Of a DNA stretch of 64,000 bases, positions 1 through 9,590 are shown piece after piece. Each line of letters starts with the position of its first letter. The stretch's first letter is position 1. Under the pieces are notes generated by a model. That model saw only the letters and a program-made list of their open reading frames with translations. It was not told the DNA's origin and made no database searches. The position numbers and the translations under genes were made by a program. This stretch comes from Loxodes magnus. Its lineage: Eukaryota > Ciliophora > Karyorelictea > Loxodida > Loxodidae. The stretch is taken from positions 186,001-250,000 of the forward strand of contig CAMPDV010000290.1 in assembly GCA_946699065.1 (NCBI GenBank), given 5' to 3'.

Positions 1-81
1 TTAAGCAAGACCATTTTCAAAATCATCTTAGAATAAAACAGTTGAAAAGCATTAGGTGAAAAGTAAAAAATTAAGAAGCAT
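1..81 (-). CDS. N-terminus of a Cys-rich membrane protein paralogue (partial, runs off window)
   Basis: This fragment is nearly identical to the first 27 codons of the gene whose start is at 29880. It begins with ATG at 81 and encodes a hydrophobic signal-peptide-like segment, then the D-D-F-E-N-G block that opens the ectodomain of the complete paralogue. Only this 5' end lies inside the window; the rest would lie to the left. In-frame TAA codons are read as Gln. Upstream of the ATG the two copies diverge quickly, so the similarity is in the coding part rather than a recent segmental copy of the whole locus. The family assignment rests on the complete copy at 25259-29880. Confidence 0.7.
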
Positions 82-2090
82 TTTTCTTGTCATTTTAAAA
101 TAAATTAAATCTCATTTACGCAAAACTCTTTACAATGTACAGAAACAGAATAAGCCTAGCATAGTTTTTTAATTCTCTACAAAAAATGAAAGTTCTTTCT
201 TTTATAAATAGTTTTGATATGAGTAAATATGATATTCCTTCTTTTTCGTTTTGATAGTTTATATAAACTTGAAAATTTCAAAGTCTTCAATTTAGAATTA
301 TGGAATCAATTAATAGTTGTGAGATTCTGCTTATACACTTAGCTTAAAACATTAAAATTCGAGAGAGATCCATCATATTTCTTAACTTTAACGAAATTAC
401 TTTGATGTATAGTTAATTTTATTTGAGTAAAGTAACATCAAAATTATTTTACTTTTTAGCAATTTTTCACTTTAACTCTAAGCCTCTAAGTTTTAAATAT
501 TTAATCAAATTCTATCTTTTAGAGTAAATTTTTAAAACTGATAGCCATGCATTTTATAAAAGTTGATAGAGTAAATTAGTTTGAGAAGTTAAAAGATTGA
601 AATAAAATTGGATTTTCTTTATAAAAGAAAGAAAGTTAGTGTATGCATGATTTAATGCTTAAGCTTTCTATTTAATCTCTAAAAATTAAATTAAGGCTAA
701 GAAACCTATTTATCACTCATTTTAATGATCATCTCTAAAACTAATTAAAGGTAATTTATCTCAGATAACAATATCAATCAGAAAGCATTAATTTCAGGAG
801 TTTTTTAATTATTTTATAGTACTAAAAAAATTGCTTGTAATCTAAGCAATCATTTAATTAAAGTTATCGTTAAGTCTATTTGACAAGAAAGATTATCATT
901 CAATTATTTATTTAGATTTGATTTAAAATATTCAATTAAATAGCTTTGAAAATAAAAGTATAATCATTTTACTCTATTTCACTGCTTTATTGTTCAGTTT
1001 TAGAATTAAAATTTAAAATTCTTTTAATGAAATTCGTATACCAAAGTGAACTATCTTTCTGAATTATTTTTTAAGTTAACTTTCCATCATCGAGAAATAA
1101 ACAATTGCTTCTATTTTTCACCTATAATTTTATAGTTAAATTTAATTTTCATTGATAGGAATTTTTCTAAATAAAATTTTAAGAAAAGTCAGATTATGAA
1201 AACATACTAAATAAGGATTTCTTATCCTTTTGCTAGGTATTTTGCTTACTTAGAACTTAAAATTTATATAATATTTTCAAGAAGCAATTTTAAAGTCATA
1301 AAATAGGAACATCAAGCATTGATATTTTAATCTAATAATTATTTAAATTCAGAATGAATTTAGTTCCATAGTTTTTGCTATTCGCCTTTGATGCTATTTA
1401 AAAACTATTTTCCTTTAGTGATACTAAGGTGAATAATATATTAATTTAAAAACTTAGGTTGATACTTGTAAATGTCTAATTTGAATAGCCTAAAATTTTA
1501 ATAACTATTCTATTCTAAATCTTTATAGAAGTTAGGTAAATCTAAGTATAATAGTTAGCTGGAGAATCAAAGATTCATTAATTTTTTATTTTATAACTCT
1601 CAACTCAATTTCTGAAAGCAATTTCTTTATTTCTTCATATTTTCTAACTTTAATTTGAATCTACTTTGCAACGTTAAGTTTCTTATTATAATTACATTAA
1701 TCAAGCTTTTTTCCTTTAACTTTGAAGTCTTTAATATTTATATTTAAAAGTGAAAAAATCGATTATAATTGTAGTGTTTATTATAGAAAAATTGACTATC
1801 TAAATGCAACAAATTTTCAACTTAAACAATCTCTAAGTTAAAGTTACGATTTAGGAATGAATAAGGAAAATTATGCTTTTGAGGTTATAAGCAAATTTAA
1901 AAATTTTGAAAGTTAAAAAAGAAATTCAGAATGCAAACGAAAGTTATAATATGATAGCTATAAAGGCAATTAATTACATTAGGAAAGAAAACTTAGTATG
2001 CCGTTTATTCTGCTTTAGATAATAAAACGAAAGTTAACTTTAATAAGTAAACTGTTTATAAGTCAGTTATTGCAAGCTTTTTTTCTATCT
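82..2090. other. A+T-rich spacer, no gene seen
   Basis: Very A+T-rich sequence with no recognisable protein motif, tRNA or repeat. A short standard-code ORF at 2117-2299 lies over the end of the reverse-transcriptase fragment on the other strand and is judged spurious. Confidence 0.5.
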
Positions 2091-3480
2091 TCATAAGTAT
2101 GTTTTAATCTTAAACTTTGTTAAGTCTAATAATTAGAATAAAGAGAAGAAGAAATCACTTTAACAAAAATGTTAATGAAATGAAGTTACTGATAGGAATC
2201 AGTTACTTCATTTTAATTATGTACTCTGAGTTCAAGTATCGTGCTTTTATTTTCCAACTTAAGGCTCTAATTTATTTTTACTTTATCCTACAAATTTAAT
2301 TCTTTTTTAGTAGATTTATATGAAAAATTATTATTTGAAGGTCTGCATCCGTTTATTTTTAAGAAGCAAAATATTAATTTAAGTAGAGTTGATTATAAGT
2401 TATTAGCTTTTCCAAGTTTTTTTCAAAGAAATTTATCAGAAAGATTTTTAAGTAAGTCCAAATAGTAGACACATTCAAAGATATGTTTAAATGAATCTTT
2501 TCTTCCGCATGGACATTGTTCATTTTCCACAGGATAATTTGTTTATATAAATCATATAAAATTATAAGTTTAAGTACGCAACTTGATGATTGAAGATATT
2601 TATTTCCTTTATTCCTTGTTAAGTTTAAAATAATTTATAGCAGCTAATTTCAGAAATCCTTCAAGTTGCTCTCTTAAAATCTGTTCAGTGGGCATGTCTC
2701 TATAGCATTGAGTTGCTTCTTAATAAAATTCGTTTCTTATTATATCTTCCATAAACCTCTCAATAAAAAGTTAGTTAGAAGCTATAATTTGATTGTCATT
2801 ATTAATTCTATAAAACTAAAACACCTTTTTTACTTACTGAAAGTACTAAGATTTTTAGTTTAAATTAAATTCAAAAAGTCTTCCTATATCGGATTCTGGA
2901 TAAATTCTAGCTTCTTTCTTTATTTAAAGTAGAATCGGAAAAAGCGTTTAGCCATTATATGCTCAAATGATAGTCAGGTAAGGTCTATATAGCAATCTTC
3001 ATTAAAGGCAATGATAGGTGACTGTTAAGCTTTCGTCGCCACTATACGCATATTTTTATTTATCTTCTCTTTCATACTCAATGAGTCTCTCATTACAGTT
3101 CAAGGAACCAGCTCCACATCGTTTTCAACCTTAAGTAGTGAAAAAATGCGACGGAGCATTTTTAAGTATCAGGGAATAATATTCTTGTATCTACTGAGAG
3201 TATAATTACCTTTCTATACCGATTCCAAAAATTTTAAGTTCTTTAATTATAATGGCTGATCAAAGTTTTTCACTTATTCTTGCATATAATTTCAATCAGT
3301 CGCATTATATACTGTTGAATTCCATCCCTGTAAATTTCCTTATAGACTTAGCTATCAATATTTTTTCTCTACTGATAATAAGTATCATTGTAATCTTAAA
3401 AAATACTAAGGTATCAGGATTTTATTTTACCCATAATCAAAAAATTAAAGATAATAGTTAATATTTTATTTCATAATTTA
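2091..3480 (-). pseudogene. Non-LTR retrotransposon reverse transcriptase, C-terminal end (5'-truncated)
   Basis: On the minus strand one frame with Gln=TAA/TAG and Trp=TGA stays open from about 3480 to a TGA at 2091-2093. Its middle resembles the end of non-LTR (LINE-type) ORF2 proteins: a basic 'I-K-L-R-T' stretch, then the zinc-binding-like signature E-N-E-Q-C-P-C-G-R-K ... H-I-F-E-C about 30 residues later (near 2500-2545). LINE enzymes end with just this C-x-C-G ... H-x3-C arrangement. No catalytic Y/F-x-D-D box is visible, so the reverse transcriptase core is missing. Truncation at the 5' end is typical of dead LINE copies. The stop at 2091 assumes TGA terminates there. Upstream, the frame runs into the hairpin repeat at 3502. 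It may be a relic of the machinery that moved the Gag-only elements to its right, but nothing in the sequence links them directly. Confidence 0.65.
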
Positions 3481-3501
3481 CCTCATAGACAATTAGCATA
3501 A

Positions 3502-3540
3502 GATTATAGAGCGCATAGCGCCTCGTTGCGTTCAACTCTT
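3502..3540 (+). repeat. Dispersed hairpin repeat, copy 1
   Basis: About 40 bp starting GATTATAGAGC, then GCATA, GCGC, a short loop, GCG and ACTCT. The same frame of words occurs at 21866-21907 and, inverted, at 57898-57939. The arms AGAGC/(A)CTCT and GCGC/GCG can pair. The flanking sequence is unrelated among copies. Confidence 0.6.
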
Positions 3541-3717
3541 TCAATATTTGTATTTAATATTAAAAAAAGTGTTCTCATGCTTTTTTTTGTCATTCTAGTT
3601 TTCCAATAAATCACGTTAGTTTATCCAAATGAGGAATTTGCTTATAAATGATTTTTCTCGATTCTTGAACCAAATGCTCCAGTCTTCTTGAATAAGATCC
3701 AAAAAGAATTAGTAATT

Positions 3718-3895
3718 AGGCACTAGCAGACCCATCAGTCAAAATTTAATATTGCTAGTGAGAACCCTCAGACAAGTTAGTCTTATCTCTTCAAAGGGTG
3801 TCCACTTTTCCCCATAAAGGTATCTAGTGCGAGGTTACTCGCAATGCAAAAAAACTGCGCTAGATTACCTACTAGATCTCCTGAGCGAGGCCAAC
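3718..3895. other. G+C-richer island with several small hairpins
   Basis: The island stands out from its A+T-rich surroundings. It holds CACTAGCA ... TGCTAGTG as a near-perfect inverted repeat (about 3719-3761), AGACAAGTTAGTCT, and GCGAG-GTTA-CTCGC, with CTAGTGC/GCGCTAG flanking the last hairpin. No coding frame is convincing. It could be the untranslated or leader region of a retroelement or a structured RNA. Confidence 0.35.
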
Positions 3896-4047
3896 ATTAA
3901 TATTTTTTTAATAATTACTATGTTACATATGAGGGTTTTAGTATTAATTTTAGTGAAGGTATAAAATTTTATGAAATGCACTGTAATTTAGTATACTTTA
4001 TTTAACCTATAAAAAAGAAAACTCTAAATAAAGAAATAGAAATTTGA

Positions 4048-4881
4048 TTTAAAGACGTTTTATTATTATAAAAGAAGGAAGACTTCAAATCAGGTTTCTA
4101 CATCACCTCCAAGAAGGAGAAGAAACCAGAAGCCACTTTTAGCCAGTTTTCTGTTACTTAACCCTAACCTTTTTCTTAATAATCCGGAACATAGGCCCAA
4201 GAAGAACAGAAGCAATCAAAGAAAGTCATCCATACAATAACTCCAACCTCATAAGAGAAACCAAGGAAGCAGATGAAGTCTGCTCTATACTAGGAGGCTT
4301 CGGAGTTCAATCCTTTTAGTCAGATGAGAATGGAATAGCTCATCAAAGCAGTACTGAACCTCCAGGAAGAAGTCAGGAAGCTGAAAAAGGACAAAGACAA
4401 GCTAATGGAGAATCTGAACAAGCAAGAGGAAATCGAATCAAGACTTATATCTCAGGAAAGAGATTTAAATGCTTTCTGAAGCATTTCAAAGATCAAAACA
4501 ACCAATTTTAAAGCTAGTAATAGAAGCAGACAGAAATTGGAAATAGAATAGAGAAAATAGAAGAAAGCTAGCAAAAATTACAACTTAAAATAGAGAAAAG
4601 AGAGCATAACCAATGTTGATCGAAGAAGAAATTATTAAAAAACCTTAAAGAAAATAGAGATAAATAAAGATTTGAAAAAATGCTTTTGTTGTGGAAGCTT
4701 GTGACATTTATATCGGAAATGTAAGAATTTCTAGCAGAAAAAACAGAACTATTGGATTCAAGAAAATCGAAGAAAGAATCAAGTAGAAAGATTAAACCAA
4801 TGTATTGCAGTCAAAGTGGAGAAATTTATAAAATCAAGAAAGATGCGATAAGACAAGAACAGGAAAGGAAGGTAAACCTGA
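4048..4881 (+). CDS. Gag-like coiled-coil / CCHC zinc-knuckle protein of a retroelement
   Basis: One frame is open from the TGA at 4045-4047 to a TGA at 4879-4881 (277 codons). No ATG stands near its upstream end; the first clear in-frame ATG is at 4273, so the true start is uncertain. The N-terminal part is Gln/Ser/Lys-rich. The middle (from 4324) is a charged coiled coil beginning M-R-M-E-Q-L-I-K and containing Q-E-E-V-R-K-L, a block also present in the element at 21940-23190. The C-terminal part holds a zinc knuckle C-F-C-C-G-S-L-W-H-L-Y-R-K-C (C-x2-C-x4-H-x4-C), whose W is TGA. No reverse transcriptase follows, so this is a Gag-only, probably non-autonomous unit. Local G+C content is visibly above the surroundings. 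A role in binding element RNA is inferred from the knuckle. Confidence 0.65.
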
Positions 4882-5106
4882 AAATCCCGAGTTCCCAATC
4901 TTGCTAAAATTGGTGATGCCAAAAATTTTTATTTAACAGCAGGGACCATGAACTGCTGTCTTCCGGACTGGGTTTAAATACCTCAAACTTAAATTCATAT
5001 ATTATTATAACATTTTGATAAAATGGCTTCTAAGAAATAACAGAACTTTGAACAAAACATTTAAACAGGAAAATTCTCTAAAAAATAAAAAAGCGAAATA
5101 ATTACA
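4882..5106 (+). other. 3' region of the zinc-knuckle element, then A+T-rich spacer
   Basis: After the stop there is a short G+C-richer stretch (about 4885-4980) with AACAGCAGG ... GAACTGCTGT able to pair, then A+T-rich DNA. A second reading frame near 4800-4880 carries Y-C-S-Q-S-G-E-I-Y-K, which resembles a motif found after the knuckle in the elements at 6953 and 47340. A frameshift may therefore have removed it from the protein. Confidence 0.35.
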
Positions 5107-5830
5107 ATGAGTGAAAGTGAGAAATATGATTGATATGACGAACATTAACCATTTGGAAATCCAGAATTAAAAAAACTTCCGACACAAACTCAAATAGAAA
5201 TATTATCTAAGTCATTAAAAGAGTTTATGTTCAAAAATAGATACCTCACTGATAAAGTAGAAAAATTAGAAAAACTAATAACGTCTTTACTTGAGAGCCA
5301 ATATTAATAATCATAAGAAATACAAAACAAAACTGGAACAAAAAATTCTTTAAATTTAATAATAAATTCAGGTTACGCCATTTTCATTTTAACAGAATTA
5401 ATCAGATCTTATGGAAATAGAAAATGAAGCGTCAAATTAAAATAAACAGTAAACGTTTATTTAAAATAAGTAGTAAATTTAAATTAAGTAAGTTTTACAG
5501 GAATAATACTTTAAAAGAAGAATAAAATGCTATGTGTGCAATTAATAAAACCAATGAAAATACTGCTACTAACTAAACGAAATTTAAAGAAAGAATAAAT
5601 AAGATATTTTTAGAAAACTATTTAGGATATATCCAACATAAAGCGGAAAAATTTATAGAAAAAAATTCTTTAATTCAAATTTTAATCCTTGGATAAATAA
5701 TTAGGAACGCTACATGCAAGATCAAAATTATTCAGAATATTAAAGGATGGTGCACTAATGAAGTGCTACACCGCCTAACTAAGCCTAGAAGATTTCAAGA
5801 CAAACTAATGGAGACAAGCTGATAGAATAG
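5107..5830 (+). pseudogene. Second, degenerate coiled-coil / zinc-knuckle retroelement copy
   Basis: From ATG at 5107 a frame encodes an acidic start, then a coiled-coil stretch (K-V-E-K-L-E-K-L-I), but the reading passes to another frame near 5370. The second frame is very Gln-rich (many TAA/TAG) and contains a broken knuckle, C-Y-V-C-N-Q-Q-N-Q-W-K-Y-C, in which the His is replaced by Gln and one spacer residue is missing. Downstream, 5750-5830 holds hairpin-forming words (GGTG...CACC; GTCAGATTGGCTGAC) like the 3' regions of the other elements. I read it as a decayed member of the same family; the exact ends are not visible. Confidence 0.45.
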
Positions 5831-6120
5831 GTCAGATTGGCTGACTATTAAGGCTTTAACAAAGCTTTTTAATTTTTTTTAATTATAAAAAAGACGTTTC
5901 ATTATTTAGTTATAGAAATTTAATCATAATTAAGAACACTTAAATTAAGCCTTTAATTTTATTCATTTTAGATTTGAAATTTCTCTTTGAAGCATATTAT
6001 CTTAAATTTACTTAATTTTATTTGGAAGAAAGAGAAAGGTTTTAAACAAGCTATATGAAAAGTTAGGCAAAAGGACTAAGATTTATCTATTTCTTCCATT
6101 ATATAAAAGACACAATTATA

Positions 6121-6745
6121 TCAATTACTTTTCACTTCTTGCTATTAATAAAATTTTAGTCCTGGAAATTCTTTTACTGTAATAGTCTCATTTCTATAAA
6201 CAATTCCAGAAATTGAAACTGGCTGTTTAGTTAAGGATGAGAAATAATAAAAAGATTTTTTACAAAGAGACTTATCTAGAGTTGAAAAAGTAATAACGAG
6301 AGGAGGTAGCATTTACTGGTCTTAGAACCTATTTTAAAATTTAACAACTGAGTTTCCTTAAATTTTGATATCAAAATATCTAATTTCTGTGCTAATTTTT
6401 TCTAACACAGGTTGTAATTTAGAAATTCTCAGATTTTTTACTTTAGTGGAAATTAAAAAAAGCAAAGAGTTAATTATAATTTTAGTGACTAAACCTAGAA
6501 AACTCTATACAGTAATGAGTAATCAGGAGATATACCAAAGCATGTCTTGATAATGTTATAAAAAGGATATTTTCTGACCTTTATAATGATATGCTCTGAA
6601 ATTGTTTTCGTAATAACTGAAATAGCTTCATTTGATGATCCATTTATTCAATTGAAACTTCAACTTAAGTCTTAAAAGAATCTATCTAATTTTATGTTTT
6701 TAGTCTATTTTTAGATGATTTTCTTAATCTTAAATGTGAAGAAAG
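6121..6745 (-). pseudogene. Possible degenerate coding region, unknown
   Basis: The minus strand shows protein-like stretches in more than one frame, ending at a TGA at 6121-6123. The 3' part contains P-P-L-V-I-T-F and a run of basic and aromatic residues vaguely like the C-terminal domain of LINE ORF1 proteins. The 5' part is a basic, Gln-rich segment. At least two frame changes (near 6420 and 6600) are needed to join them. Since TAA and TAG do not stop translation here, open frames are weak evidence, and the opposite strand may carry the start of the gene interrupted at 6952. I cannot name it. Confidence 0.25.
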
Positions 6746-6934
6746 CATAGTTAAAGAAAGTTAATTAGATATACTAAAATTGATGTAAACGCTTCCAGGT
6801 ATCTTAATTTACCAAGTTTCCTAAAGTTAATATTAATAGTTAATTTTAACACTAATAAAAGCTTTTTAGTTGATAAAGAAGTTCTATATAACTATCATGC
6901 ATTAAGTCATGCTATAAGCTTATAATAAACAGCT

Positions 6935-6952
6935 TTAAGAGTTATAAATTAC
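6935..6952 (+). repeat. Target-site duplication, left copy (element 1)
   Basis: TTAAGAGTTATAAATTAC, 18 bp, is repeated exactly at 8738-8755 and brackets the zinc-knuckle element. Confidence 0.8.
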
Positions 6953-6975
6953 TTAAAATTGATAGAGTAAATAAA

Positions 6976-7646
6976 AATGGAAAAAAAACCCGAGAATCTA
7001 AACCTTGAATTCTAACCTTAAAGATCAATCTTAAGTCTCAGTTAACTAACAAGAACCAAAAATTCAAAAAAGATAAATCTACTCCTGTTAAGGATTAGGA
7101 AATACGGAATTTCCTAGCAAACTGAAAAAGCTCGAGAAACCCCACGAGCAAGACATTATTTAGCTTTATTCATTAATTGAGAAAATGAATACCGAAATAT
7201 AGATCCTGAAAGCGGAAAACTTGAATCTTCGGCTTCTTTTGTAAGATAGAAAAAAGGAAGATCAAGACTTGATAAGTAAAATTTAGTTTTAAATTGAAGC
7301 CTTAACTTCCTAATTTGAACTATTAGTAAAAAACCTAGAAGCAAATCAATAGAAAATTAAAGAAGAAATTCGATTACCAATCATAAAAACTAACTTCAAT
7401 CAGAAAAGATGGAAATTGAAAAAACGTAAACAGAATAAAAATTTTAATTTAAGCCTTTAATAAAACGTTGCTATTGTTGTCAAAAGGCTGGACATTTTTG
7501 GAGGTAATGTCCGAAGTGAAGAAGAGTGCTTGAGCAGCACCGTAAAGAATTTAGAACATCGAGGAGGCTATATTGTAACTACTCTGGAGGTATTTACAGA
7601 AAGAAGCTGATATTAGATGATTAAAGTGTGACACTAATCAAACAGG
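6976..7646 (+). pseudogene. Gag-like zinc-knuckle gene of element 1, 5' part (interrupted)
   Basis: The reading starts near an ATG (about 6976) and continues as a coiled-coil protein: I-Q-I-L-K-A-E-N-L-N-L-R then L-L-Q-D-R-K-K-E-D. It holds a zinc knuckle C-Y-C-C-Q-K-A-G-H-F-W-R-Q-C at 7469-7510, followed by P-K-W (W=TGA) and L-Y-C-N-Y-S-G-G-I-Y-R-K-K-L. A one-base frame change lies just before M-E-I-E-K, near 7390; the copy at 47340 is in frame at that point but has its own indel further upstream. The nested insertion at 7647 separates this part from its last 55 codons (8479-8643). Confidence 0.6.
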
Positions 7647-7662
7647 ATCTTTGTAATTAATA
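7647..7662 (+). repeat. Target-site duplication, left copy (nested element)
   Basis: ATCTTTGTAATTAATA recurs exactly at 8463-8478. The uninterrupted element at 47340 has a single copy of this site with one mismatch (near 48037), which serves as the empty site. Confidence 0.8.
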
Positions 7663-7682
7663 ATAATAATAATAATAATATA
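7658..7682 (+). repeat. (TAA)n microsatellite
   Basis: About seven TAA units at the boundary of the nested element. It is the 3' tail of that minus-strand element. Confidence 0.8.
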
Positions 7683-8462
7683 CTTAAAGTTAGTAGAGTT
7701 TTGCATTCTCTGGAATTGCAACCAGTTCCTGCGGACAGTTTTTTTAACGTGGGTGTGATCCACGACCTTTTTATTAAGTGGAAGGTTACCACTGTAACCG
7801 TTCAAGTGGTCTTGCAAAAAGCTTTTATTTGTAGATCCCTGTTGGAGTTATTCATAGTTTATTGAGTTGTCTCCATGTTCTTTTCTGCTCTTATTCGTTT
7901 ATTTTCTTTCATTATCAACAGTTTTTTAAAATATGTTGATTTGATTTGCAACATCAACAAAGTTTGTATTATTGTCTTTATTTCGTTCTTTTTTATGATA
8001 ATTTATTTTCTATATTTTCTAATCTTTTAATGAAACTTGTAGCAATCATTTCTTTTTCTGGATTCAATTCTGTTTTTAATTCTATTGGTATTTTTTCTAT
8101 TTCCATTTTTGTGTCGTATTTAAAATTTTATTATGATTAAGTTCAGAGTTATTCTTCCGTTATTAATTTGCTACAAATAAGTTATCTTCTAAGTATTAGT
8201 AATTCGTTGTTCTAATCTTCTATGTTACTCATTAGTTCCCGTATTTTTTCGCCTAAGTTGTAAGTTGTTTCTTCATAATTTGAGATTACTTTTTACATTT
8301 GGTCTAATTAAATTTAAAGTTTTTGATTAGTTTCGTTTTTAGGTTAACTTATCTCTATTTATCCTACCATAACTTTACCTTCTGAAGAAGAGCTTGACTC
8401 CTCCTATTGTTATTATTTTTTCTAAATTTCTTTTGCCGCTTTTCTCTTTAGGTTTCTAAGTT
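7663..8462 (-). mobile_element. Nested zinc-knuckle retroelement, inserted in opposite orientation
   Basis: An 800-bp segment between exact 16-bp duplications inside element 1. In its own (minus) orientation it holds an apparently intact Gag-like reading frame, then a G+C-richer 3' region with hairpins (CGTGG...CCACG; AGTGG...CCACT at about 7750-7810), and it ends in a (TTA)n tract at its 3' end (about 7658-7682 on the plus strand). A microsatellite tail next to a long target-site duplication is the mark of a non-LTR retroposon. It is clearly younger than element 1. Confidence 0.75.
7690..8460 (-). CDS. Gag-like coiled-coil / zinc-knuckle protein of the nested element
   Basis: One minus-strand frame runs without a break through the element. 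It begins with a Gln/Glu/Ser-rich stretch, continues as a coiled coil (M-E-I-E-K-I-P-I-E-L-K-T-E, then F-I-K-R-L-E-N-I-E-N-K-L) and reaches a knuckle C-W-C-C-K-S-N-Q-H-I-L-K-N-C (about 7905-7950). Both the W in the knuckle and the W after its last Cys are TGA. Downstream L-W-I-T-P-T-G-I-Y-K-Q-K-L matches the post-knuckle motif of element 1, again with TGA as Trp, so translation must continue past these TGAs. I see no clear terminal TGA before the (TTA)n tail, and the start codon is not obvious, so both ends are approximate. The protein is of the same general type as the other elements but clearly diverged from them. Confidence 0.55.
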
Positions 8463-8478
8463 ATCTTTGTAATTAATA
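8463..8478 (+). repeat. Target-site duplication, right copy (nested element)
   Basis: Exact repeat of 7647-7662. The sequence of element 1 resumes immediately after it. Confidence 0.8.
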
Positions 8479-8643
8479 GTAACAGAATAAATAGCTTTAA
8501 AAGGACAACAATGACCTTAGAATTTGTTTAGAGAAACTGGAGAAAAATTACAAGAAGATGGAAGAACAATTCTATGAACTTATTGAAGAGAAAGAAGAAT
8601 TATCTCAGTTTGAAATTGATTCAGATGAAGATATGTACAGTTG
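8479..8643 (+). pseudogene. C-terminal end of the element 1 Gag-like protein
   Basis: This continues the frame cut at 7646: a coiled-coil stretch with K-K-M-E-E-Q-F-Y-E-L, then an acidic end F-E-I-D-S-D-E-D-M-Y-S and TGA (about 8641-8643). The same ending is seen at 48216-48218 in the uninterrupted copy. Confidence 0.6.
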
Positions 8644-8737
8644 AGTATTGAATATAAAAACTTTTATTGTCTTTAATTTGAGGAAACATTTCCTCTAATT
8701 AAAGATGACCCTAACCCTTATAGTTAAAATTAATTAA

Positions 8738-8755
8738 TTAAGAGTTATAAATTAC
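8738..8755 (+). repeat. Target-site duplication, right copy (element 1)
   Basis: Exact repeat of 6935-6952 at the 3' edge of element 1. Confidence 0.8.
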
Positions 8756-9590
8756 CATAATATAAATATGATTACCACATAACTAAGCTGTTTTAGATTA
8801 GGTAAAACATTTTCAAATAATCATAAATTTCTGTATCAAATGGGATAGAATGTACTACCAAAAAGCTATAATTCAATGGACTAGCAAAATACTAATAAAT
8901 TAGTCTAAAATTCCTTTTATCAATCTATATAAAATATAAGCTTCTTTAATTCCAAAGACATCTCTATATTATTAATATCTAATATGCAGGAAAATTAATT
9001 TAAATAATATAGAAGTTAGATTTATAAGCAAGGATTACGCTTAATTATGAAATAGGGATATAATCAATAAATCTAAGTCATTGATTATGCAGTTTTATTA
9101 TTAAAAAGTTATAAAAAATAAGGGATAATTTAACTAGTAATCTTAAGTGAGTTTTAGCGTATTTAACCTATATTTAAGAAATAAATTTAGACTATTATAC
9201 TAGTAGTACAAGATCATAATGATTAGAAAATAGTTACTGAAGAAGGATTTTTAGATTTAAGTAAAGATATGGCAAAAGAGATGCAAAGCTAAAAGAAATA
9301 TATTTAAAAAGAAAATATATATAAAAAGGCTGCCTTCAAATGGTTTTTTGACTTATTTGGGCTGAAAAAAAATTACGAACAAAAAAGTTAACAAAACTCT
9401 TAGTATCTCACTTTAAAACTGAAAAAAGAGAATTTTCATTTATATTCTTGAAACAAATAAATGAAGAAGGCAAAATTTGAAAATCATAGCAGATCCTGAT
9501 TACTTTGATTTAGATTTTTAAATAGAATAGATGGACTCTTAATAAATGATATAACCACCATTTTAACTTATTAAATAAATAAAAAATTGA
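8756..9590 (+). pseudogene. 3' part of a gene disrupted by element 1; paralogue of 19508-20905
   Basis: Directly after the target-site duplication a plus-strand frame stays open and protein-like for about 200 codons. The reading then shifts by one base near 9360-9410 and ends at a TGA at 9588-9590. The last 60 codons resemble the C-terminus of the 19508-20905 protein: N-x-T-L-x-I-S, K-K-R, then an acidic/aromatic stretch ending I-E-Q-M-D-S against I-E-Q-M-E-S there. The frame can be followed leftward across the duplication into 6740-6934, consistent with a once continuous gene split by the insertion, although that 5' part rests only on an open frame. The function of the family is unknown. The frameshift and insertion argue that this copy is dead. 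Confidence 0.45.

Larger units (their letters stand above)
6953..8737 (+). mobile_element. Zinc-knuckle retroelement 1, carrying a nested second element
   Basis: The interval lies between exact 18-bp direct repeats. Apart from an 800-bp insertion plus one copy of its 16-bp duplication (7663-8478), it is nearly identical from about 6976 onward to the element at 47340-48314, including the 3' end with GACCCTAACCC and an AATT-rich tail. An exact long target-site duplication, a simple A+T tail and no terminal repeats fit target-primed (LINE/SINE-like) integration, not a DNA transposon or an LTR element. It encodes only a Gag-like protein, so movement would need reverse transcriptase supplied from elsewhere. 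The gene into which it inserted appears to resume at 8756. Confidence 0.75.
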
